Assembly (NCBI RefSeq): GCF_932526225.1
Contig: NC_064034.1
Coordinates: 3,830,001-3,894,000, forward strand
DNA: 64,000 bases
From: Nematostella vectensis
Taxonomy: Eukaryota; Cnidaria; Anthozoa; Actiniaria; Edwardsiidae
Direction: 5' to 3'
Shown: positions 1 through 12,400 of the stretch, one piece after another
Numbering within the stretch: position 1 is the stretch's first letter
Layout: every line of letters begins with the position of its first letter
The notes under the pieces: generated by a model
The model's database searches: none
What the model was told of the DNA's origin: nothing
Seen by the model: the letters and a program-made list of their open reading frames with translations, nothing else
Program-made: the position numbers and the translations under genes

Positions 1-413
1 ATCTCTTCTGACCCCTAGTCCGCGTTAATTATCGTTATCACCGGCAATCTGCATCTGTTGACAGAAGGCTATTTGTATTGCCCTTTTTGCGGGATAAGAA
101 TGATTCCGTGTGATTGGTCAAGTCGCGTGGAAGAACGCGGAATCACGAAGGCTCAAATTTCAAGATCATTTCATTGGCTGACTGGCGTTCTCCAGACGCG
201 TTGAATTAAGGCTATTGAAGTGACGGTCTCTGATTGGTTGACCCGCGTTTTGAGGACGTGAAAACAACGCTCTCGCAAAAGTACACATTTAAATGGGAAA
301 GTACATTTTTAAATGGGAAAGTGTTCTTAGCATTTATTTTTCTATGGTGTCACGTGTCGATTGATGTTTTTATATCAAAATTAAATATTAACCGTTGTTA
401 TGCTCTTTTGTAG
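1..413 (+). other. Intronic sequence upstream of the first visible RNF123 exon
   Basis: No coding exon is visible. The stretch ends in a pyrimidine-rich acceptor (TGCTCTTTTGTAG) at 413. Between about 110 and 265 there are three degenerate copies of a roughly 60-bp direct repeat recognisable by TGATTGGTYRAC followed by a GCGT-containing segment (near 110, 172 and 230). The 5' exons of the gene lie before the window. Confidence 0.6.
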
Positions 414-3400
414 CAAAAGCGAAAGAAGAGCTCAGCAAACGGAAAACGGCCTCGACTTCAAGCGACTCAGTAGCCGCGCAAGACATGAGTGTCGACCTCT
501 CATTGGTCAGAATGCTAGATGACGTCATCATGCTCTATCATATCGCTGTGCATAAGCAGCTTTCCAAGGTATTTTTCATTATATAATTGAATTTTAAATC
601 ATCTGTCAGTGAACTGAATAAACAATGATACTTGTCGACATCTTTTTTTCACGATTCTTCTTATCATCCGGTCATAATTATAAGGCGCAAATGAACATGA
701 ATATGACCAAATGCTACTCACTTACTCTTAGTATCTTTTTTATACATTTCTTGACTAATTCTGCGATAGCTGTGTGGTAAAAAAGTTTTCTTCTTCCGCA
801 GGTCCGGGCTGTTCGTGACAGTATGCAGCAGAACATCAAAGCCTTAGAGGACACTCACGCCAGGATCGCTCGATGTGGACCCGAGGTAAATCCGAACGTT
901 ATTGGTTATCCGTCGGTAGAACTGAACGTTAATCGGTAACTAGTCTGTAAAAGCAAACGGAAGCCGGTCATGAATAGGTGAAATCGAACGATAGTCGGTT
1001 AAAGCAAACTTCAGTCGGTTATTAGTCGGTAAAAGCAAACGTTAGTCGTTCATTACTGGGTAAAAGTGACCTTCAATTAATATAGCAAGTACTTGCTATT
1101 CAATAGTTTATCGTCAACCGGTACAACTGATAAACAAACCATTCGATAGTTTATCGTCAATCGGTACAACTGATAAATAAATCATTGCCAACCAGTAAAA
1201 CAGGCAGAAGTTTATCATAAACATTTAATACGGACTGTTTGTCACCGTTTTCTTAGCGGAAGGATGTGCTGGCAGAGCTAAACCGATCCAAGCGAGTGTT
1301 CACAGAGGAGACAACACACTGTGCCCGCCACATGGCTTGGGTGTCGACCCTTATATTTACCAAGGTACCGTTTATTCTTAGTACCTTTTATAATCTTCTA
1401 GGCATCCTTCATATGTAACAGGATACATTCATATTCAGGCATTGTTCATATTTACCATGGTACAGTACATGACAAAAGAGACACAAGTTTAGTCTCCCAT
1501 TCACCGTCGTTGGTTCTACTCGAAAACTGTATTTTCTGAAATAAGAGACACAAAACACATGCAGTTTCTGGTATAAAAAAAGAAAAACATTGTCGTTGTG
1601 AGCATCATGATAGATTTTCCTCTCAACTGTAAAAAAAGCAAGAAGACATCCATGAGTGTTGTTGAATAAATCATGATGGAGTTTCCTCTTCACTGTAGAA
1701 GAAGCAAAAAGACATCCACGAGTGTTGTTGTATAAATCATGATAGAGTTTCCTCTTCACTGTAGAAGAAGCAAAAAGACATCCACGAGTGTTGTTGTATA
1801 AATCATGATAGAGTTTCCTCTTTACTGCAGAAGAAGCAAGAAGATATCCACTGGATGCTTTGTTGTATCCTGAATACAATAACTCGCGCCGCGGAGAGGG
1901 GACCTCTCTTTGAGTTCACTCCAGAGTTCTACCTTGACGTCGCTATTAACGCGTTTCACGGCCTGCGAAACTACTTCCACCCAACCGTCAAGTTCACCGA
2001 ACTGCCAGGTAAAAAAATCCGAAGAAATTACGGCGATATTGTTGACAAAATATTGGTACTGCAATGACAACACCTTAACGGCGGCAAAAAAAAAAAAAAA
2101 AAAAACTGTAACAACAGCAACAGCAACTATAATCGCATCATTATTTCAGCATTTTGTTTCGAATTTGTATTTCTGATAACCGATACCTTTTCTTCGTTCC
2201 AGATACAGATAAGGCCCTATGCCGTATGGCTGCTCTTTTGAGCAATCACTTCGCTGACTCAAGAATTATCAACCCAGGTAAGTCGCGCATTTTTATCCTG
2301 AAAATTATTCTCTGAAAATTACAGTCACTTCATACTATCCGATTGCTGTAGTAGCCGATTGCGAATGAAAACACAGGCTACCAATCGCCTGATCATTTAG
2401 CTAGCAGAAGCGACATTGACTGGCATGTGACGATTTCTTTGACTGTTGCCTTCACAGACCTTCGTGATCAGATCATTCAAGCGTTGGCTGCTTTTGTGTG
2501 TTATCCCGACAGCCTACAAGCATTGGAGAGCATGCCGACACCACTGTATGTACTATCACTATCAGATACCTCCACCATTTTATGTTCTACAGATATTAGG
2601 CCCTGCTCTTAAACTACGCCATTTCCACTGTGTGCCAAACAATATCAGGACTTACCTCCAACTATGCCATTACCATTATATGTGCCAACCAATATTATGC
2701 CCAGCTCGTAAAGGGGCTGTCGCACCGGTTAACGGTATTTTTCAAGAATGCTACCGTCACCAATCCAGCACAGAGAAAAACTAATGGACACTATCTAAAA
2801 GCTGTTTGATTGTCTTCTTGTCAGTACATTCGGCGCGATGCAAACGGATTTCACATCTACATACTCTTTCAGCCGTCTATTTCGCTCAAAAGAAATGACG
2901 ATTCCACGGTGTATTTTTACTTTGAAACGAACGTGCGACTGCCCCGAACTCTTAAACTATATTGCCATTATATATACCAACGGACTTAGACTGGTCACGG
3001 TCATCATCAAGTATTAGCAGCCAATAACAACAATAGGCCACCACTTAGTAGCTATTTCTGCCTTGTTTGGTTTGAATCGTTTGGTTCTGATTCCAGGCTG
3101 GAAAAGACCGTTCGGTCCCTGATGGGTGCGTACGAAAAGCGTTCGTGGGTACAAACTACGTGGATACTGGTCAGGATATGGAAGGTAGGGAGGGGAGGAT
3201 CGGGAGAGCGAGTAGGTCGTGGTTAAAGAGGGTAAGGGAAAGAGTGTAAGGGAAGGGGCGAGTAAGATGAGGCATGAGATGAGGCGAGTTTTCAGTTTCA
3301 GTTTAATCTTTGTTTATCGAGGGTAGCATATTTAACCGAATATACAGTTTTCTAACATATGGCCCTCGGTTAGTAAGCACTGTCACTGGGGGTGGTCACT

Positions 3401-6400
3401 GCCAGAGGGTTTATTGCGTCCCCAGTGGTTCTTTTACGTCCCTTCGGTTCAGGTTAGTGTAGTGCAGCTTGAAGAGACGGGGCCTCGGTTTAGTGTCCTT
3501 ATTCGAGAAGACTGGAAACACGGGAGAATAACTTCAACTCACTTGTGACACAAATTCGAATCAAGGCAGGAACCCGAAAAAATCCCCAGTTTGAGCCAGG
3601 ATTCGAACCTGGGCCACAGCGGTGAGAGGCCGACGCGCTAACACACTAGGCCACCCGTGCTTCCACGAGTGTTGGGGGAGAGGGGGTAAGAGAAGGGGCG
3701 AGTGTGATGAGGCATGAGGTGAGGCAGGTGTTGGGAGATAGAGGCTTAGGGAAGCAGCGAGTGTGATGAGGCATGAGAAGAGGCGAGTGTAGGGTAGAGG
3801 GTAAGGGAAGGGGCGAGTGTGATGAGGCATGAGATGAGGTGAGTGTTGGGGGAGAGAGGGTAAGAGAAGGGGCGAGTGTGATGAGGCATGAGGTGAGGCA
3901 GGTGTTGGGAGATAGAGGCTAAGGAAAGCGGCGAGTGTGATGAGGCATGAGATGAGGCGAGTGTTGGGGGAGAGAGGGTAAGAGAAGCGGCGAGTGTGAT
4001 GAGGCATGAGATGAGGCGAGTGTTGGGGGAGAGAGGCTAAGGGAAGCGGCGAGTGTGATGAGGCATGAGATGAGGCGAGTGTTGGGGGAGAGAGGCTAAG
4101 GGAAGCGGCGAGTGTGATGAGGCATGGGATGAGGCAAGTGTGATGAGGCATGAGATGAGGCGAGTGTTGGGGAAGAGACGGTAAGGGAAGCGGCGAGTGT
4201 GATGAGGCATGAGGTGAGGCAGGTGTTGGGAGATAGAGGCTTAGGGAAGCAGCGAGTGTGATGAGGCATGAGAAGAGGCGAGTGTAGGGTAGAGGGTAAA
4301 GAAAGCGGCGAGTGTGATGAGACATGAGATGAGGCGAGTGTTGGAGGAAAGAGGGTAAGGGAAGGGGCGAGTGTGATGAGGCATGAGATGGGGCGAGTGT
4401 AGGTTAGAGGGTAAGGGAAGCGGCGAGTGTGATGAGGCATGAGATGAGGCGAGTGTTGGGAGATAGAGGCTAAGGACAGCGGCGAGTGTGATGAGACATG
4501 AGATGAGGCGAGTGTTGGGAGAGAGAGGCTAAGGGAAGCGGCGAGTGTGATGAGGCATGAGATGAGGCGAGTGTTGGGAGAGAGAGGGTAAGGAAAGTGG
4601 CGAGTGTGATGAGGCATGAGATAAGGCGAGTGTTGGGAGAGAGAGGCTAAGGGAAGCGGCGAGTGTGATGAGGCATGAGATAAGGCGAGTGTTGGGAGAG
4701 AGAGGGTAAGGACGGCGGCGAGTGTGATGAGGCATGAGATGAGGCGAGTGTTGGGAGATAGAGGCTAAGGGAAGCGGCGAGTGTGATGAGGCATGAGATG
4801 AGGCGAGTGTTGGAGGAAAGAGGGTAAGGGAAGGGGCGAGTGTGATGAGGCATGAGGTGAGGCGAGTGTTGGAGGAAAGAGGGTAAGGGAAGCGGCGAGT
4901 GTGATGAGGCATGAGATGAGGCGAGTGTAGGGTAGAGGGTAAGGGAAGGGGCGAGTGTGATGAGGCATGAGGTGAGGCGAGTGTTGGGGGAGAGAGGGTA
5001 AGTACAGCGGCGAGTGTGATGAGACATAAGATGAGGCGAGTGTTGGGAGATAGAGGCTAAGGGAAGCGGCGAGTGTGATGAGGCATGAGATGAGGCGAGT
5101 GTAGGGTAGAGGGTAAAGAAAGCGGCGAGTGTGATGAGACATAAGATGAGGCGAGTGTTGGGAGATAGAGGCTAAGGGAAGCGGCGAGTGTGATGAGGCA
5201 TGAGATGAGGCGAGTGTTGGGAGAGAGAGGCTAAGGACAGCGGCGAGTGTGATGAGACATGAGATGAGGCGAGTGTTGGGAGAGAGAGGCTAAGGGAAGC
5301 GGCGAGTGTGATGAGGCATGAGATGAGGCGAGTGTTGGGGGAGAGAGGCTAAGGACAGCGGCGAGTGTGATGAGAGAGAGTGTGTTGTGGGAGAGGGAGG
5401 AGCACAAGGGGGGGAATGAGACGCGAAGAGGGTTGGGGAGAAGTGATAAAAAAGGAGTTGGAAGGGAGAAGAAGAGGGTAAATAAAAGGGGAAGAGAATG
5501 GTTATCGCTTCTTACCCTTTTTGTCTTGTGTTCAGGGATGTGGGTTCGCGTTCCGTTACACCAGCTCTCAAGATATCTTCACTATCGGCCTACCTGAACA
5601 AGGTGGGAAGATCGATCTGTGTGACAGCTCAATCTGTCCGGGTTCCTTTTTATCTAATTCAATCGACAGCGATGCAGTAGCATTGTATAGATAGTGTAAA
5701 TAATCTTGTAACTAAACGTACTTGCTCAAAGTCTAAGACTAATGTACCTTTTTTCTAACTCTGTTTCGTGTCGTCCGCTAATGCACCGGTTCTCTTTAAC
5801 CCAGGGCACATGCGCGCCAGCCTGCAAGGTGAGTTGCGAAGTGGAATCAAGAAGAAAATAATGTAATATCCCGGTACTGCTGAAGAGGGATGGCCTTGCC
5901 TTATAGAGATTAATAATAACAGTTGCGGGTTCTATGCGCTGACATTCACGTTTTCTTTGTTATATGATCTGATCATTACATACGGTAATTATGCTCTGAT
6001 TACACCTCATACTGGCATTATAATATCGTGAAATACGCGGCACGCACGCAGGTCACCCCCCCCCCCCCCCCCGCATGCAATCGTAGTATATCATTACCTA
6101 CGGAGGCACTAACTGTAGTTGTATTCATTCTCATCACGCAACAACCCTTTAATGCAGTCGTAATGCATATCATTACAGATACGAATAAATACAAAAAGCC
6201 CAAATTGTCGTGTTCGTGAACCAGAAGAATAAAAACGATACACCAAAAACCGTTATTCGATTCTGCAAATTTTTCTACAGGCAGACTCTAAAGAATGCCA
6301 GCCCTGAAGAAGTCTTATTAAAGACGAAAATTTGGCAGAGTCGAATACCAGTTTTTGGTGTATTGTCATTACAGTTTACGGCAACAGTTTAAATTCACCC

Positions 6401-9400
6401 GCTACCGCTGTTGTATATCATTGCGCGTGCACTGTTTTTCAGCGCCCTGCCCATCCAAGGTGATTCAGGAGCTGATCGCCAGTGTGTGCGTCTCAGATGT
6501 GAAGCTTGGTGACGAGTTTCTGAACGGAGTGTTAAACCAGCTCAACTGGGCCTTCTCCGAGTTTATCGGCATGCTTCAAGAGGTACTTTGTAACTGCTTA
6601 CTGGATCAGAGTATAATTTAATGTCTGAATGGCGTTCTGAACTAGCTCAATTGGACTTCTAGTTTCTTTTAAGTAAAACTTTATATTGGCCGGGTTTGAC
6701 ATTATATTTGTCATTTTATACAAAACCATATTTCGATGGATGTTGATATCCATTCCGATTCCCCCACGTCCTGCATCCGCCACTTCATCTACCCGTGACC
6801 CGTTAATCTTGGTAAAATGATGAGCTCTTGTGTTATTTTCCATCAGATTCAGCAAGCGACTAATCGAATGGAGATCACTCTAGAAACAAGGCAGCTACGC
6901 ACATGCGCAGTGTGTTTTGACCTTACTGTCGGGTTACTGCGGGTGAGCAGGTCTCCTCTACAAATTATAAGCTACTAAAAGAAAAACTCGTTAGAATGAT
7001 ATTCTCCGTATAACTATGACGATGGACTAATGTTCCCATTGTAAATGAGTGGTTGGTAATGGTGTCTGCAGACAAACTTAGCAAATAAATGTTGATAATT
7101 TGTATTGCGTTATTAGGTGCTGGAAATGGTATCTACCCTGGCCCCGGAAGTGTTTACTGACTGGAAACAACAGTCCACGGAGCTCCATATCGCCAGGTTA
7201 TTCCAGGTACTTTCCTATTCGAAATAGCTTTATGGATGGCGTATCTGGTCCAGGTGGACCGTCTTAACTAGCCTACTATCAACAGGCTATTCTGGGGCAT
7301 GCCCAGAGAAGCGTCGGCCCAAGAGACCGTTTGGTCTCTCAATATAACCGCCTGTTCCTAAAGCATGAGGTAATGCGGGTTATCAGACAATTCACTTGCG
7401 TGTAGTGTCTTTGTAGGACGGATTTCTTTGTACAAATTTGTTTCAACCCCCAAAAAGTAAACGTATCTGCTCAATCACTCCAAACTTTTAGCGTTGTGAA
7501 ACAAAAATCCGCCAGTTCTGGTTTCCACCCGTTTTCCAGTAATTGAACGTCCTTCGACTGGGCTTTTTTCTCTTTTCCTTCAATACTTTTTGTTTCAAAT
7601 CTTTCTTAGCTTCCTAGTCTTGCTCTGGGCTCCTCTAGTGTGGCGAGTGTGGAAATTCCGCGATGGAGAGTATTAGCTTCCTTGCTCGTACTTATTTGTG
7701 TCAAATAGAGGCGATTCCAGCTATAATAGATGCGCGAAATTCATGGCGATGGTTGAGGTTACGTATGCATCGATGTTAAACAAGGATGTTGTGACGCGGG
7801 GCGCAGGAAAAGCCAAAGCAAAGTCACTCATTGAAGAGAGACAAATATATGAGACATCTAGTAAATAGCTGGAACCTCCCATTGCATAACTTAAATGCAC
7901 AAATTCACGTTATTGGTTCGTTGAATATGACGCTGTGTCCTCAGCTGCTGACGCAAGTGCTGAACCGTATCACCGCCAGCTCCAACTTGTTCGAGAATGT
8001 GACCCGACTCCACCTTCCCGGTCTGGAGACCGTGGATCGCTTCCCCATCCTCGGTGCTGTGGCGGGAATTCTCCTCGCTCTGCTCTCGCGTGGCTCAGAT
8101 GAGAGGTAACTTAAGGGATGCCTGATAGAGGGGGTGTTTGTGTTTTTAGACAGCCAACTTGGATACGAAATTGCCGTGTCAAGGTAGCAACGCTATCAGC
8201 GCACTATAAACCATTCTTATCAATGGGACTACCTCTTGGCCTCCTCAAATTTTTAGTCTTGGATTTGTTAACATGTCATTTTTTTTTATTTCCAGTCGGG
8301 AGAGAGCCACGTCCGCGCTGCTAGCTGAGCCTGGGTTTACGCTCGAATCGGTCGAATTCCTGGTCGGAAGCAAGTCCGCCATCCCCGGCAAAGTCTCATC
8401 TGCCTCCTTTTCCTTCGCCACGGGTGAGTGATGTTAAAACGAATTTCATTGTACTGTATAGTAGCTGATAAAAATACTGTTCAATCATAGCTCGTATGTT
8501 TGCCAGTCTGTAAGGACGTGCTGGAAGTTGGTTATGCTTTTCAGTCAATAAAGATACATATGAAGATGTTGTTTTGTCTTTAAGTCATGCATGAAGATGT
8601 ACACATGGACACATATAGAATTCATTGTTCTTTAATTCACGAGGACACACTTAAAAATGTTATTTTTTTATTTAGTTTACGAGGACACACATTAACATGT
8701 CGTCTTGTTTTTCAGTCCATAAGGACGTGGTCGAAGATGAGGTTCGTCAGTTGGACGCACTCGTCTCGTACTTGGACGAGCAGAGCTCACAGATGAGACT
8801 ATTACAGAAGCAGGAGTCAGTCGACGTGGATGAGTTATGCCCCATCTGCTGCGCTATGAGGATCTCCGTCAGATTCCTGCCGTGTAGACACGTCTCTTGC
8901 AGGTGGGCATAACATATAATGCCTGCCGTGTAGACACGTCTCTTGCAGGTAGGCATGACATATAATGCCTGCCGTGTAAACACGTCTCTTGCAGGTGGGC
9001 ATGACATATAATTCCTGTCGTGTAAACACGTCTCTTGCAGGTAGGCATAACATATAATGCCTGCCGTGTAGACACGTCTCTTGCAGGTAGGCATAACATA
9101 TAATGCCTGCCGTGTAAACACGTCTCTTGCAGGTAGGCATGACATATAATGCCTGCCGTGTAAACACGTCTCTTGCAGGTGGGCATGACATATAATGCCT
9201 GCCGTGTAGACACGTCTCTTGCAGGTAGGCATGACATATAATGCCTGCCGTGTAAACACGTCTCTTGCAGGTAGGCATGACATATAATGCCTGCCGTGTA
9301 GACACGTCTCTTGCAGGTAAGCATGACATATAATGCCTGCCGTGTAAACACGTCTCTTGCAGGTGGGCATGACATATAATGCCTGCCGTGTAAACACGTC

Positions 9401-12400
9401 TCTTGCAGGTAGGCATAACATATAATTCCTGCCGTGTAAACACGTTTCTTGCAGGTAAGCATAACATATAATTCCTGCCGTGTAAACACGTCTCTTGCAG
9501 GTAAGCATAACATATAATGCCTGTCGTGTAAACACGTCTCTTGCAGGTGGGCATAACATATAACGCCTGCTGTGTAAACACGTCTCTTGCAGGTAAGCAT
9601 AACATATAATGCCTGCCGTGTAAACACGTCTCTTGCAGGTAGGCATAACATATCATTCCTGCCGTGTAAACACGTCTCTTGCAGGTAGGCATAACATATA
9701 ATGCCTGCCGTGTAAACACGTCTCTTGCAGGTAAGCATAATATATAATGCCTGCCGTGTAAACACGTCTCTTGCAGGTAAGCATAACATATAATGCCTGC
9801 CGTGTAAACACGTCTCTTGCAGGTAAGCATAATATATAATGCCTGCCGTGTAAACACGTCTCTTGCAGGTAGGCATAACATATAATTCCTGCCGTGTAAA
9901 CACGTCTCTTGCAGGTAGGCATAACATATAATTCCTGCCGTGTAAACACGTCTCTTGCAGGTAGGCATAACATATAATTCCTGCCGTGTAAACACGTCTC
10001 TTGCAGGTGGGCATAACATATAACGCCTGCCGTGTAAACACGTCTCTTGCAGGTAGGCATAACATATAATGCCTGCCGTGTAAACACGTCTCTTGCAGGT
10101 AGGCATAACATATAATTCCTGCCGTGTAAACACGTCTCTTGCAGGTGGGCATAACATATAATTCCTGCCGTGTAAACACGTCTCTTGCAGGTGGGCATAA
10201 CATATAATGCCTGCCGTGTAAACACGTCCCTTGCAGGTAGGCATAACATATAATTCCTGCCGTGTAAACACGTCTCTTGCAGGTGGGCATGACATATAAT
10301 TCCTGCCGTGTAAACACGTCTCTTGCAGGTGGGCATAACATATAATTCCTGCCGTGTAGACACGTCTCTTGCAGGTAAGCATGACATATAACGCCTGCCG
10401 TGTAAACACGTCTCTTGCAGGTAGGCATAACATATAATTCCTGCCGTGTAAACACGTCTCTTGCAGGTGGGCATGACATATAATTCCTCCCGTGTAAACA
10501 CGTCTCTTGCAGGTGGACATAACATATAATTTCTGCCGTGTAAACACATCTCTTGCAGGTAAGAATGACATATATTGCCTGCCGTGTAAACACGTCTCTT
10601 GCAGGTAGGCATAACATATAATCCCTGCCGTGTAAACATGTCTCTTGCAGGTAGGCATAACATATAATGCCTGCCGTGTAAACACGTCTCTTGCAGGTAG
10701 GCATGACATATAATCCTTGCCGTGTAAAAACGTCTCTTGCAGGTGGGCATAACATATAATTCCTGCCGTGTAGACACGTCTCTTGCAGGTAAGCATAACA
10801 TATAATTCCTGTCGTGTAAACACGTTTCTTGCAGGTAGGCATAACATATAATGCCTGCCGTGTAAACACGTCTCTTGCAGGGAGGCATAATATATAATTC
10901 CTGCCGTGTAAACACGTCTCTTGCAGGTGGGCATAACATATAATTCCTGCCGTGTAGACACGTCTCTTGCAGGTAGGCATAACATATAATGCCTGCCGTG
11001 TAAACACGTCTCTTGCAGGTAGGCATGACATATAATGCCTGCCGTGTAAACACGTCTCTTGCCGGTGGGCATGACATATAATGCCTGCCGTGTAGACACG
11101 TCTCTTGCAGGTAGGCATGACATATAATGCCTGCCGTGTAAACACGTCTCTTGCAGGTAGGCATGACATATAATGCCTGCCGTGTAGACACGTCTCTTGC
11201 AGGTAAGCATGACATATAATGCCTGCCGTGTAAACACGTCTCTTGCAGGTGGGCATGACATATAATGCCTGCCGTGTAAACACGTCTCTTGCAGGTAGGC
11301 ATAACATATAATTCCTGCCGTGTAAACACGTCTCTTGCAGGTAAGCATAACATATAATTCCTGCCGTGTAAACACGTCTCTTGCAGGTAAGCATAACATA
11401 TAATGCCTGTCGTGTAAACACGTCTCTTGCAGGTGGGCATAACATATAACACCTGCTGTGTAAACACGTCTCTTGCAGGTAAGCATAACATATAATGCCT
11501 GCCGTGTAAACACGTCTCTTGCAGGTAGGCATAACATATCATTCCTGCCGTGTAAACACGTCTCTTGCAGGTAGGCATAACATATAATGCCTGCCGTGTA
11601 AACACGTCTCTTGCAGGTAAGCATAATATATAATGCCTGCCGTGTAAACACGTCTCTTGCAGGTAAGCATAACATATAATGCCTGCCGTGTAAACACGTC
11701 TCTTGCAGGTAAGCATAATATATAATGCCTGCCGTGTAAACACGTCTCTTGCAGGTAGGCATAACATATAATTCCTGCCGTGTAAACACGTCTCTTGCAG
11801 GTAGGCATAACATATAATTCCTGCCGTGTAAACACGTCTCTTGCAGGTAGGCATAACATATAATTCCTGCCGTGTAAACACGTCTCTTGCAGGTGGGCAT
11901 AACATATAACGCCTGCCGTGTAAACACGTCTCTTGCAGGTAGGCATAACATATAATGCCTGCCGTGTAAACACGTCTCTTGCAGGTAGGCATAACATATA
12001 ATTCCTGCCGTGTAAACACGTCTCTTGCAGGTGGGCATAACATATAATTCCTGCCGTGTAAACACGTCTCTTGCAGGTGGGCATAACATATAATGCCTGC
12101 CGTGTAAACACGTCCCTTGCAGGTAGGCATAACATATAATTCCTGCCGTGTAAACACGTCTCTTGCAGGTGGGCATGACATATAATTCCTGCCGTGTAAA
12201 CACGTCTCTTGCAGGTGGGCATAACATATAATTCCTGCCGTGTAGACACGTCTCTTGCAGGTAAGCATGACATATAACGCCTGCCGTGTAAACACGTCTC
12301 TTGCAGGTAGGCATAACATATAATTCCTGCCGTGTAAACACGTCTCTTGCAGGTGGGCATGACATATAATTCCTCCCGTGTAAACACGTCTCTTGCAGGT

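Noticed and set aside
3587-3662. Functional tRNA gene
   Set aside because: Box A and B are present but the sequence continues as a SINE body and lacks a convincing cloverleaf, so it is called a tRNA-derived SINE.
3561-5142. Ser/His/Pro-rich minus-strand ORFs
   Set aside because: They are translations of the 59-bp minisatellite, partly crossing the SINE, with no start or splice support.
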